A stretch of 64,000 nt of DNA from Pinus tabuliformis (Eukaryota > Streptophyta > Pinopsida > Pinales > Pinaceae): contig CM062815.1 in the NCBI GenBank assembly GCA_031772625.1, positions 608,175,918 to 608,239,917 of the forward strand, given 5' to 3'. Below are positions 31,300 to 41,037 of this stretch, piece by piece. The position numbers and the translations under genes are program-made. Positions within the stretch are counted from its first letter, which is position 1. Each line of letters begins with the position of its first letter. The notes beneath the pieces are model-generated. The model saw only the letters and a list, made by a program, of their open reading frames with translations. It did no database searches and was not told where the DNA came from.

Positions 31300-34200
31300 G
31301 TGGCGGAATTACCGAGACAGTCCCGTAGACTTCGGGGCAAGTCACCTGAGATTGTTACCAGAACTGATTTGTTGAGGAAACTCCGTAGATCGCGGGGTGG
31401 ACCTCCTGAAGACGTCCCGGGGCAGTACGAAGGATTGAAGGTCCTTGTAACTCCTCCTAGTGGTAGTAGAGTTGGATCACCTGAAGAAGGAGAGTCTTCC
31501 TTGGTAGTCCATCCAGATTACCAAAGTCTAGAGACAGGTTATAATCCCGAAGCTGTTACAGTTTCCGAGCTTGCTGGTAGTTTTTCATCTACTAGTGATT
31601 TAGGTGAGGAACCTGAAATATCTGAGCCTGTTACTCCAACTTCTAGTGTTCCAGATTCACCAAGAGTAGAACGAGTTATCACCGAAAATCTTCCTACTGG
31701 TTTGATTGCCATTGAAGAACTTGCTCCAGAGGAAGAAATAGGCGTCTCTAACCTTGAAGATCAACTTACTATTGATCTAAGGGAGCTTGAATCTATCTTT
31801 TACAATCCTCCTAGAAGTACTACTTGGTACCTTTCGTTAACTAACTATTTAGACAACTCAGGGTTAAGTTTTTCTCCACCTCATACTCCTTTTCCACCTG
31901 GAGGTATCTATACCCCTGTAAATATGTCTGGTCAGTCGTCCGTGTTCACTCAATCTTCTGAATCTTTCTTACACGGCGGTCCTTCTGTTCCCACCAGGTA
32001 TCAGTCACTTTCTGGTACCTTTGCGGGGGCATCTCCTCAACCCGTTGATCATGGGTTATTAGCTAGAAACAATGGTAATAGACTGTTGGGTGTAGGGGAC
32101 ATTTACATGATGTCAGGATCAGTTCCCGTTTCTCAACCTCAAGGTGGCCAATTACCGCCTGGGGGGCAACCTCAAGGTACACAAATTGTGTCTGTGGGGC
32201 AACCTCAAGGCCAGTATGTACCTATGGTACAATACATGCCTCAAGGTCAACCCCAGCCTCAATATGTACCCCAGGGTCAACCTCAGTATCAATATTTACC
32301 TCAAGGGTATCAACCTCAAGGGTATCAACCTCAAGGGTATCACCCTCAAGGGTATCACCCTCAAGGTCAAGGTCAACCCCAGTATCAGTATTTACCCCAA
32401 GGTTATCAACCTCAAGGTCAATACTCGAGTCAAGGTTATCAACCACCTCAGGGTCAGTCTTATGTTCAAGGTTCGGGAAATGTACCTTTTAATTATCAAC
32501 CCTACCCTCAACCTGGTTACGGATCTCAATATCCTCAACCTGTTATGGGTCAATACCCCAGAATGATAGTGTGGGATCCATCACAAGGTCAACAGGTGTT
32601 GCAGCCAAGTATACAGTCGTTACCTCAAACTGGACAACCTGTAGTTTCTGGTCCACCCCAGCAACCGCAACCTGTCCAGTCAAATGTTCAAACTTCTGTA
32701 ACTTCGGTAGTTACTCAGCCGCCAATCGCACCTAGTACTCCATCTCAAACGGCTGCTGCAACTACCGCAACATCTACCACACTTACTTCTGGAGTATCGA
32801 CAGCTCCGGTTTCTACTGTCTCTGCAACCACCCCTCAGACATCTGTACCGTTGTCCGGATCTACGATTCAAACCACGGTCCAGATGCCTGTAGGGCAGCC
32901 TGGTTTAAGTACTGTTGTAACAAGTCAACCACAATTTACTTATCAACAGCACCAGGGACAGTACCAATACGGGCCTGCTGTCCAACAACTGGTTTACCAG
33001 TATCAACCGTATCCTGGGTATACTTATCAACAACCTCAACAACCCCAGTACGGTCCGGTTAATCCTGGTTTTCCAGGAGGATATAATATCCCGAATGCGA
33101 TTCCTGTTCCAAGTTATCCTGGATATCCTCCTCCTGGAGCTGGTCTTGTGACCCAAAGTTTTAGAGATCCTAACCGGCAATTTCCGTTTATCACAACTTT
33201 GGATTTACCCGACTTGACGCACCTAACGAACGATCCAATAAATTATCTTCCGTTCTGGCCGCCAATGCCAAATAAGTTGCCCAGCGATATACCCAAGTTC
33301 GAAGGTAAGTCTGGAGAGGATCCATCAAATCACGTGATGACTTACCACCTCTGGTGTGCTTCGAATTCTATCTCGGATGATTCGATCCGCTTACGTCTTT
33401 TCCAGCGTACAATCATTGGTCTCGCGGCCAAGTGGTACATTGAGTTACCACAGGCCTCTTTTTACAATTTTTGCCAGTTAGCTACCTCTTTCTTAACTCA
33501 CTTTCAGTTGCCGGTCAGATACGATAACGGTACTGAGTTATTAACTTCATTAAAACAATCGACGTCCACTTATATTTCTGATCATATCCATGAATGGAGA
33601 CGTCGAAGACGTTTAGTGAAAGTTTTTATCCCGAACCAGATCTTAGCTGAATGGTTTGTCAAATCATTATTACCGAAGATTACTGAAGATGTAGCTAAGG
33701 CCGGAGTAGTTACTGAGGAGCAAGTCATTGCTCAGGCGCAGTACCTTGACTTAGTTTATACTCAGTCGGGTACGTTACACGAGAAGATCCCAGATCTTCC
33801 AAAGTCAAACCAAATCGCTGCTGCTCCTTCGGGATCTCATGCCGCTGATGGTATGATTGGTACGGTGAACACAAAGAGCAAGAAGAAGTCTTCCAAGAAT
33901 TCTACTACTCCTATAATCACCTTGCCTGATTCCCCGACAGGAGAGTCTTCTCCTGAACTTTCCGCCGATATTCATGCTGTAGAGTCATCTACGGCCAAAT
34001 CAAAAAACGGTGGAAAGAAGAAAGGAAAGAAGAAGACTAAAGCTGACAAGGCTCCGAAGGAGAAAACAGAAAAGTCGGAAACCAATGACGAAAAGCGCAA
34101 ACCTCGATATCCTTGTCTTATTTGTGAAGAAGATCATTTTACAAGAGATTGCCCTCATCGGGCCGAGGTTGTGAAAATAGTCAAAGGTTCTCCCACTCCT

Positions 34201-34626
34201 GCTGTGTTGAAAGATCCTTTTCCAAAGCAGGAGAGTAAGATGATAGGTTCTTCCTCGACTGCTAGTGAAGAACCCATTTTGATGATGTCTCATGTGAGGA
34301 TTGCGACTCGGTCGCAAGATTATGGTAGTAAGAATCCTGTTGATGGTAAAGAAGCAGAATCTTCTCATTCTAATCCATCAACCTCAGCTCCTGGTTCCGA
34401 TCCACTACAGATCGAAAAACCTAACCCAGACTTAGTAATCAAACCACCCGCCAAGGGTGTACTTCGGAGGTCTGCTTTCAATCCACATGCGAGAGCGGCC
34501 AAGAATTACAACATTGTTGAGGACTTAGCTGTTTCACCCTCAGCAATGTCGGCTTTAGAAGTGTTGCAATCATGCCCAGCACAACGAAAATTACTTTTGT
34601 TGGCTATAGGAGCTGTTAATATTTAG
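31300..34626 (+). CDS. gag: Gag polyprotein of the Tat-like element
   Basis: 1108 codons open from a GTG (31300) to a TAG (34624). The first codons GTG-GCG-GAA look like an ATG-GCG start changed by one base; the next in-frame ATG is only at 31924. Order: basic RRLRGKSPE N terminus; acidic linker; a Gln/Pro/Tyr-rich low-complexity stretch with 15-bp YQPQG repeats (about residues 280-620); the capsid domain FEGKSGEDPSNHVMTYHLW...WRRRRRLVKVF (about 665-830); a lysine-rich block; and one zinc knuckle CLICEEDHFTRDC (CX2CX3HX4C, about 945-957). It ends with the pre-protease motif NYNIVEDLAVSPSAMSALEVLQ. Very long for a Gag because of the repeats. It assembles the virus-like particle and packages RNA in the family. 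Confidence 0.85.
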   Translation: MAELPRQSRRLRGKSPEIVTRTDLLRKLRRSRGGPPEDVPGQYEGLKVLVTPPSGSRVGSPEEGESSLVVHPDYQSLETGYNPEAVTVSELAGSFSSTSDLGEEPEISEPVTPTSSVPDSPRVERVITENLPTGLIAIEELAPEEEIGVSNLEDQLTIDLRELESIFYNPPRSTTWYLSLTNYLDNSGLSFSPPHTPFPPGGIYTPVNMSGQSSVFTQSSESFLHGGPSVPTRYQSLSGTFAGASPQPVDHGLLARNNGNRLLGVGDIYMMSGSVPVSQPQGGQLPPGGQPQGTQIVSVGQPQGQYVPMVQYMPQGQPQPQYVPQGQPQYQYLPQGYQPQGYQPQGYHPQGYHPQGQGQPQYQYLPQGYQPQGQYSSQGYQPPQGQSYVQGSGNVPFNYQPYPQPGYGSQYPQPVMGQYPRMIVWDPSQGQQVLQPSIQSLPQTGQPVVSGPPQQPQPVQSNVQTSVTSVVTQPPIAPSTPSQTAAATTATSTTLTSGVSTAPVSTVSATTPQTSVPLSGSTIQTTVQMPVGQPGLSTVVTSQPQFTYQQHQGQYQYGPAVQQLVYQYQPYPGYTYQQPQQPQYGPVNPGFPGGYNIPNAIPVPSYPGYPPPGAGLVTQSFRDPNRQFPFITTLDLPDLTHLTNDPINYLPFWPPMPNKLPSDIPKFEGKSGEDPSNHVMTYHLWCASNSISDDSIRLRLFQRTIIGLAAKWYIELPQASFYNFCQLATSFLTHFQLPVRYDNGTELLTSLKQSTSTYISDHIHEWRRRRRLVKVFIPNQILAEWFVKSLLPKITEDVAKAGVVTEEQVIAQAQYLDLVYTQSGTLHEKIPDLPKSNQIAAAPSGSHAADGMIGTVNTKSKKKSSKNSTTPIITLPDSPTGESSPELSADIHAVESSTAKSKNGGKKKGKKKTKADKAPKEKTEKSETNDEKRKPRYPCLICEEDHFTRDCPHRAEVVKIVKGSPTPAVLKDPFPKQESKMIGSSSTASEEPILMMSHVRIATRSQDYGSKNPVDGKEAESSHSNPSTSAPGSDPLQIEKPNPDLVIKPPAKGVLRRSAFNPHARAAKNYNIVEDLAVSPSAMSALEVLQSCPAQRKLLLLAIGAVNI

Positions 34627-37600
34627 GACCCGAACCTGATAATCTTCGATCTAGAAAATAGTACACACGTCTCCCTCATCAGATGGCTTTCCAGATTCCA
34701 GTGATAGTCAAAAACAGGCCTATTCATTGGACTGTGATTGATGAAGGAGCTTCTACGTGTATTATGTCGATTCAGTGTTGGAGATCGCTTGGTTCTCCTT
34801 CGCTGAACCAATCCCCGACCATCCTTAAGGCCTTTGATGGCCGTGGGTTCCGTCCGTTTGGTATTCTACAGGAATTGCCTATAGGGGTGGAAGGTAAAAC
34901 CGTTAGTCTGGATGTGGAGGTGGTTGATGCCCCTCTAGACTACAACCTTCTTTTGGGTCGAAGTTGGTCATATGCTATGACAGCGGTCGTTTCATCGGTC
35001 TTCAGAGTAATAAAGTTTCCACATAACGGTAAGATCGTGACAATTGATCAGTTGACATACTTTTCATCCGACCCAGCCTCTTCAGAGAGTATTCAGCATG
35101 TCGGTAAGACGACAATCCCTTATAGGGACGTTGGCGTAGGTTTAGTTAAAGATTCCGGTTTACTGGGAACTTTTCCTTTCCCTCCAATCAACGCAGACCC
35201 TTCATTTCAATCAATTCATATGATTACATCAGACACCATTATTTACGACGATCCTTGGATTGTCCCATCTGAATCTGAGATAGACTCATTCGGTGATGCT
35301 ATGCCTTTGAGTCCATATGAAATTGCTTATGAAGCCGTCGTGTCTTTTACCGACTCGCGTTCAACCCAAATCGACCAAATGAATGTGGTCAGTGAGGAAT
35401 CACTTTTCACACCAACCTCAGAACGGATAGTGTTTCCCGAAGTCGTGTCATCTGACGAACAACTTCGCGAAATCCTAAGTGTAGACGATCTACCATGGGA
35501 AGATCTCCATCATAGATCTTCATTTTTACCTGAGGGTGATGCTTTTGAAAACGATTTTTCATCTATTTTTACCGCTGAATATGTCAAAGACGCTCAGAAT
35601 CCAACGAAACATCCTGATTCAGAGTTGAATTTAGGGAATATTTCTCGCACTATTCCCATTGACATTTCAATGAAGCCCAGAATTGAGGAGAACATTCATA
35701 TAGGTGCCTCATGTACAGATGATGAAATTCAAAGTTACAAGGCCCTATTCCAAGAATTCCGCGACGTGTTTTCCTGGTCCTACGAGGAAATGCCAGGAAT
35801 CGATCCCACTATTGTTGTCCATGAAATCAAGACCTACCCGGATGCTAAACCCGTCCGGCAACAGTTGCGTCAGATTCACCCTCGAAAAGCAGCTGCCATT
35901 AAAGCAGAAGTCGAAAAGCTGTTGAAAGCAGGTTTCATTTATCTGATCCCGTTAACGGATTGGGTATCGAATATTGTTCCGGTTAACAAGAAACAAGGAA
36001 CAATAAGAATCTATATCGACTATAGGGATATCAATCGAGCTTGTCCAAAAGACAACTATCCTACGCCCTATATCGATCAAATAATTGATGATTGTGCCGG
36101 AAGTGAAATGTTTTCCTTTATGGATGGTTTTTCGGGCTATAATCAAATCAATATTCTACCTGTCGATCAACCAAAAACGGCATTCATTTGTCCATGGGGG
36201 ACATTTGCTTACTGCAAATTACCTTTTGGGCTTAAGAATGCCGAAGCCACTTTTCAACGGGCGATGTCTTATGCATTTCATGACATCAAGCACATTGTGC
36301 AACCGTACCTCGATGATTTGCCTGCTCATTCTTCACATCGAGCTGATCACCTTGTCCACTTACGAGCAATCTTTATGAGGTGTCGGCATTATCGTATTCG
36401 GTTGAATCCGCACAAGTGTGTTTTCTATATAGAAGCGGGTCGATTGTTGGGATTTGTTGTGTCAAAAGCCGGTATTCGCGTCGATCCCTCGAAGGTCAAA
36501 GCCATCATCAAATTGCCTCCTCCTTCGCGTTTGCGCCAACTCCAAAGTTTGCAAGGGAAAGCAAACTTTTTACGTCGATTCATTCCAAACTACGCCGAGG
36601 TCACTAAGGGTTTTACACGGTTGTTGAAACAGAACGCTCAATTCTTTTTGGACGAGATTGCCCAACAATCTTTTGATGCACTTAAACACGCGTTGACCCA
36701 TGCACCGTTGCTGCATCCTCCCAATTACAACCAGGACTACTTCTTATACCTCGCAGCTTCGCATTCCACTATTGGAATGGTGTTAGTCCAAGAAGATGAA
36801 TTCGGAACGGAACATGTGATATATTATCTTAGTAGGACGTTAAACCCCACTGAGCTAAAATATTCGCATGTAGAGAAATTGGCCCTAGCAGCCGTTCAAG
36901 CTGTCCAGCGTTTTCGTCACTACATTCTTCTCCGTAAAACTACAGTTATTTCGGATTGCAACCCTATGATTTATATTTTGACTAAACAACTGCTAGGGGG
37001 TAAGTACTCTAAATGGATCGTTATCCTGCAAGAGTTCGACTTGGAGTTCGAGAAGTCCAAGTCTAAGAAATCCTTAGTTTTTGCGGAATTGATGTGTGAT
37101 TTCCCACGTGCTGACACAGAAACTGTGGCAGAGGAGTCCATTGCGGACGAATCTTTATTTCTTATCAGTACTTTAGATCCGTGGTACGGGGATATAATCA
37201 TCTATCTCCAAACCCAAACCTTTCGGCCTGAAGCTTCAAAGTCGGAACGTCGAAAAATTCGGTTTCAATCCCAGCAATACAAAATTATTGGAGATACACT
37301 TTATCGCCGGGGGGCAGACTTAGTTTTTCGACGTTGTTTAACTCACGAAGAGGCTGAGAGGGTTTTGAATGATTGTCACTCTGGAGCGTGTGGTGGTCAT
37401 ATGTCTGGGTATGCCACAGCTCAGAAGGTGTTGCGTGCTGGCTATTTCTGGCCGTCCATGTTTAAAGATTGCATCATTGCGGTCCGAAAATGTCACAACT
37501 GTCAAGTGTTTGATCGCAAGATGCGCGCACCACCTGCTCCTCTCCACCCTATAATTGCCGTTGGTCCTTTCACCAAATGGGGTATCGATTTTATTACTTG

Positions 37601-38427
37601 TAACCCTCACTCGGCCGGGGGGCATGCGTATATCATCCTCGCGGTTGATTATTTTACTAAATGGTCCGAGGCAATGCATACATTCGATGCAAGCGGCAAA
37701 ACAGCTGCAGTTTTCGTATTCAATCACATTATAACTAGGTTTTGGTGTCCCGCAAGCGATCATCACTGACCATGGGAGCCATTTTCGAAACATCATGATG
37801 ACTGAGCTTACAAGCCAGCTTGGTTAGCGCCATGATAGCTCTACTCCTTATTATCTGCAAGCCAACGGTTTGGTTGAGTCTATCAACAAAGTTCTCGTTA
37901 TCATGATCCGACGAATCATTGGAATTCATCAGTCGAATTGGCACAACATGTTATTTTCAGCGCTATGGGCATACCGAACCTCAGTAAAAACATCAACAGG
38001 TTTCACTCCTTTCCAGCTAGTTTATGGCTTGGAAGCTGTGTTACCCATTGAATGCGAAATCCCATCACTTCAAATGGCTGTCGAATTACTCCCAGCTACT
38101 TCCGAAGAGGAGAAACGTTTATTATACTTAGCTCAATTAGATGAGACTCGACGTGATGCTGCATTGGCAATCGAGACTCACGTGAAGCGAATGAAAGCTC
38201 AGTATGATAGAAATGTGACCCCTCGAAGTTTTTCGAAAGGAGACCTATTGCTATTATATGATCAAGCTAATGATAAGCTAGGTGCTGGAAAATTCATTCC
38301 TATGTGGCATGGACCCTACATTGTAAAGCGAAAGCTAGCAAAAGGGGCCTATGAGCTAGTAGATTTTGACGGGGACTCTTTGGGTAAACCCAAAAATGGA
38401 CTTTACCTAAAGAGGTATTATGCTTAA
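34627..38427 (+). pseudogene. pol: Pol: protease, RT, RNase H, integrase (three lesions)
   Basis: After the Gag stop the frame continues DPNLIIFDLENSTH; a 1-base shift in the ACACAC run moves it to the frame of 34683-37769. Domains: protease with IDEGAS (Glu replaces the usual Ser/Thr) and LLLGRSW; a linker of about 220 residues; RT with PLTDWVSNIVPV, YRDINRACPKDNYP, FSGYNQI and YLDDL (about 36.31 kb); RNase H with LYLAAS where the first catalytic Asp is Ala, and SDCNPM; integrase zinc finger with GGHMSGYATAQ and CHNC; core GIDFI and ITDHGSH; GPY motif WHGPYIVK near 38.31 kb. One extra T in the run 37740-37743 and a TAG at 37825 break integrase. RT and protease look intact. Confidence 0.9.
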
Positions 38428-38515
38428 ATGGTGGGTATGGAGAATTTTTAGTTAGGTTACATTTTCTTTCTAGCTAGTATGTTTGTTAATTTAGATAGTG
38501 TGCTTAGCTTAGAAA

Positions 38516-38989
38516 GTGTGTTTTTCGTCGTTATTCTGGCTTATCTTGGTTTTACTCTTGATATTGCAGATGTTGACGCCTCTCCAAACGTACATTGGAT
38601 TTGCCGATGGTGCTTGTCGTAGTACACGGAATATCTCTTCCGCAGATTGGGTTATCTATTCGCCCTCTGACGAGTTAGTTTCTATGCATGGGGTAAGCCT
38701 CGGTCAAACAACGAACAACATTGCAGAATACAGTGCAGTGGTTGAATTATTGTCTGAATCTATTTCATTTGGAATTCAACGTTTGATAGTGAGGTTAGAT
38801 TCTGAACTCGTTGTATTACAGCTTAATAGAATATATGCCATTAGAAATCCTGTGTTATTAAGGTTGTTTTTGAGAGTGCGTCCCTTGGAATGTGAATTTG
38901 ATTACATTGAATATCAGCATATTCCAAGGTCTTTAAATACATTAGCAGATGCAATTGCTTCTCGAATGTTGGACAGACATTTGCGATAA
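38516..38989 (+). CDS. Second RNase H (aRH) downstream of integrase
   Basis: 157 codons; likely start at the ATG at 38570 (139 residues), which lies directly after a 3' splice-site-like TTTTACTCTTGATATTGCAG. IGFADGACR, NNIAEYSAVVELL, VRLDSELVV and LADAIASRM give the four acidic residues (D, E, D, D) of an active RNase H of the plant/archaeal (RVT_3) type. The canonical RNase H in Pol has lost its first Asp, so this domain probably supplies the activity that degrades the RNA template. In the Tat/Ogre elements I know, it lies between RNase H and integrase; here it is a separate ORF about 90 bp after integrase. The 18 residues before the ATG are hydrophobic, probably an artefact of the upstream frame. 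Confidence 0.8.
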   Translation: MCFSSLFWLILVLLLILQMLTPLQTYIGFADGACRSTRNISSADWVIYSPSDELVSMHGVSLGQTTNNIAEYSAVVELLSESISFGIQRLIVRLDSELVVLQLNRIYAIRNPVLLRLFLRVRPLECEFDYIEYQHIPRSLNTLADAIASRMLDRHLR

Positions 38990-39183
38990 TCATGCAAGTA
39001 AATTTAAAAACATTTCATCACATATGTTAAACAAGATAAGCCAGTAATAATAATATATAGATAGGAGTGTGTCAAAAATATACATCGTCTTCGATCATAG
39101 GTTGAAAAACACCTTATGATCGGCAAAAATGATAAGTACAAAAAACCAAAATGTCATATGTGTCTACAAAAGTGACTAGTCAA

Positions 39184-40403
39184 TCACTGGTGATGCTCTC
39201 TATACGACACCACTGCACGGGCTACTCTACACAAAAAACTCCTAAAGGGTCCCGGGACTGCAACTACATAGCGCTGCAATCTGATAGGAATGTCATCTAT
39301 GGTCGTCTCCGGTATACCCGCCGTCAGACGCTCTAGATCCTGCTCTAACTCAGCCAGTGTCTCTGCAGCTGCATCCTGTGGGGCCGGTGCCGGTGCAACT
39401 GGTTGTCTCCTCTCAAAAGCCCAGAGATTGGCTGGACGCCGTGGACCTACATCTGCATTTTGAAACATTTTACTGTCAGTTTGAGACGATATATATAAAA
39501 AACAAAAAAAAAATATAGATAATTTAAAAACTTGTGAAAAATGAAAGTACCTCTGTCATCCCATTGTTCTCCCTATGGAAGAACCATGTCCGGATCATTC
39601 CGAAAATCCATTCCGGCATAAGGAAAGTCCTGAATAGCAAAGACCTGGTTTTCCAACCAGTGAAAGTAACCATCAGGAAATCAAACAACTGTCGCGCCCT
39701 CATCAGGATGCCGGGCCATTACCGCAACCCATCTCGTCAACTTAGGCTCCCGAGGAGCCCCAACTGGGACAGTAAGATGCTGGGGGATCAGCATTGGAAC
39801 TCTCTCTAGGGAAAAGCTCACAACCAAAGGCCCATATCCAAAGGTTTTCAATCGTCCGGTCTTTGCCCTAGTCAGTTGGCCTTTCATATTGGCCAACACA
39901 GCATCGCACCAGTTGAAAATGGTGCCTTGGAAGCAATCTATCGCCATCCGCATTTGGGACCCAGTGGCATTGTGCAAGGCGACTGTGCCGCAAAGTCTGG
40001 TAACAGTAAAGGCTATCACCATAAGTTCAGGTTGGGATATGTATTTGATTTCTATCCCCTTCTCCTAGTTTTGATTGTTGCACCACTCTAGCCAGAGGCT
40101 AGCAAGGGATTGGCCAGCCGGCCTAGTCCCAGACAGAGTCAGTTGCTCGCCCCTATTAGGCAAGCCAGTGAGAAAATATATGTTGGAGGACTCTATCTCG
40201 AGCTGGTTCTCTCCGATGTAGAAACATTGATCATGAATATTCCACCTTCCAACCAGCCACTCAAGGAATGCTACCTGGCCCCTCATGCCAGGTATGGCCC
40301 AGTATTTATACAAACCGCATGCTTTTAACGCATCAATAGAAGGTTGATGATTTATTGCGGCCAAATCAACGTCCTCGTGTTCTCTTTCTCTCCAATCTAG
40401 CAT
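39184..40403 (-). pseudogene. Antisense two-exon PMD-like gene inside the Tat-like element
   Basis: Minus strand: exon 1 40403-39551 (ATG in ACCATG context), intron 39550-39453 (GT...AG, 98 bp, phase 1), exon 2 39452-39184. The exons total 1122 nt, an exact number of codons. Exon 1 has FLEWLVGRWNIHDQCFYIGE followed by LEIESSNIYFLTGLPNRGE, which resembles the plant mobile domain (hydrophobic-VxRW, then FxxGE, then LTGLPxxG). Exon 2 is Pro/Ala-rich plus a helical tail. Three in-frame stops (TAG at 40065, TGA at 39681, TAG near 39574) break this copy, each one transition away from a sense codon. A 5' UTR intron is possible (donor near 40741, acceptor TGTGTAG near 40425). A homolog with the same intron donor is at 962-6875. 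PMD proteins are known from plant silencing pathways and from transposons; the role here is unknown. Confidence 0.7.
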
Positions 40404-40500
40404 GGTGACTGCCCTACACACCAAGAAACAATAGTTAGAATTCATAATTTTAAATTTGGTTGGTTGATTTGGGAGATTGGGGTTTCAAAACATATGTTTC

Positions 40501-40640
40501 GCGGGGTACGCACCCCGCGTTCAGCACACAGAGCGGCGGTACGCAGCTGGGCTGAAGGCGGGCTGCGTACCCCGACCTTTTTCCTATGTAGAAAAAAGGT
40601 CGGGGCCCGCGGGTCACCCATAGGGCACCTGCGTACCCCG
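40501..40640 (-). promoter_or_regulatory. GC-rich hairpin and motif cluster upstream of the antisense gene
   Basis: Four GTACGCA/TGCGTAC heptamers (40506, 40539, 40564, 40630), an 8-bp perfect hairpin (from about 40500 to 40519), and a 13-bp perfect stem CCCCGACCTTTTT/AAAAAGGTCGGGG with a 10-base loop (40570-40605). It lies in the presumed 5' intron or promoter region of the antisense gene. Confidence 0.55.
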
Positions 40641-41037
40641 AGAAACATACCTCAAAACCCTAAACCCCCTAAAAAATAAAATGAAAACTGGAAATGAAAT
40701 TCTAAATGGATGAAATTGAAGAGGAGGATGTTGTGGAATACCTGAAAGAGACGGCGTTCGATTCTGACGGTCGGATTCTCCGCAATGTCCACGGGAAGTT
40801 TCTTGCCAAAAGCCCTTTTCTCAACCTCAACAGTAAAATGGTAAAAATGACATGGTAAAAAGTCTTTTTATAGGTTTTTTGGATGAATGAATGCTAAGTT
40901 TGTTTATTTTTCACCATGAAAGGATATTTTTCAATGTATTTTTGCCTATCTTAAACAGGTATGAGTAATGAGTTGTTTTTGTGCAGGACAAAAGGATTTA
41001 GAGGGAAAATTGTCATTTTTCACGAACCAAAACATCA

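Noticed and set aside
38516..38569. Hydrophobic leader of the second RNase H as signal peptide or env-like anchor
   Set aside because: It ends in a T-rich tract and GCAG typical of a 3' splice site just before a good ATG, so it is more likely non-coding.
40464..40679. Short frames on both strands over the GC-rich block
   Set aside because: The sequence is two perfect hairpins plus repeated heptamers; openness on both strands follows from the inverted repeats.
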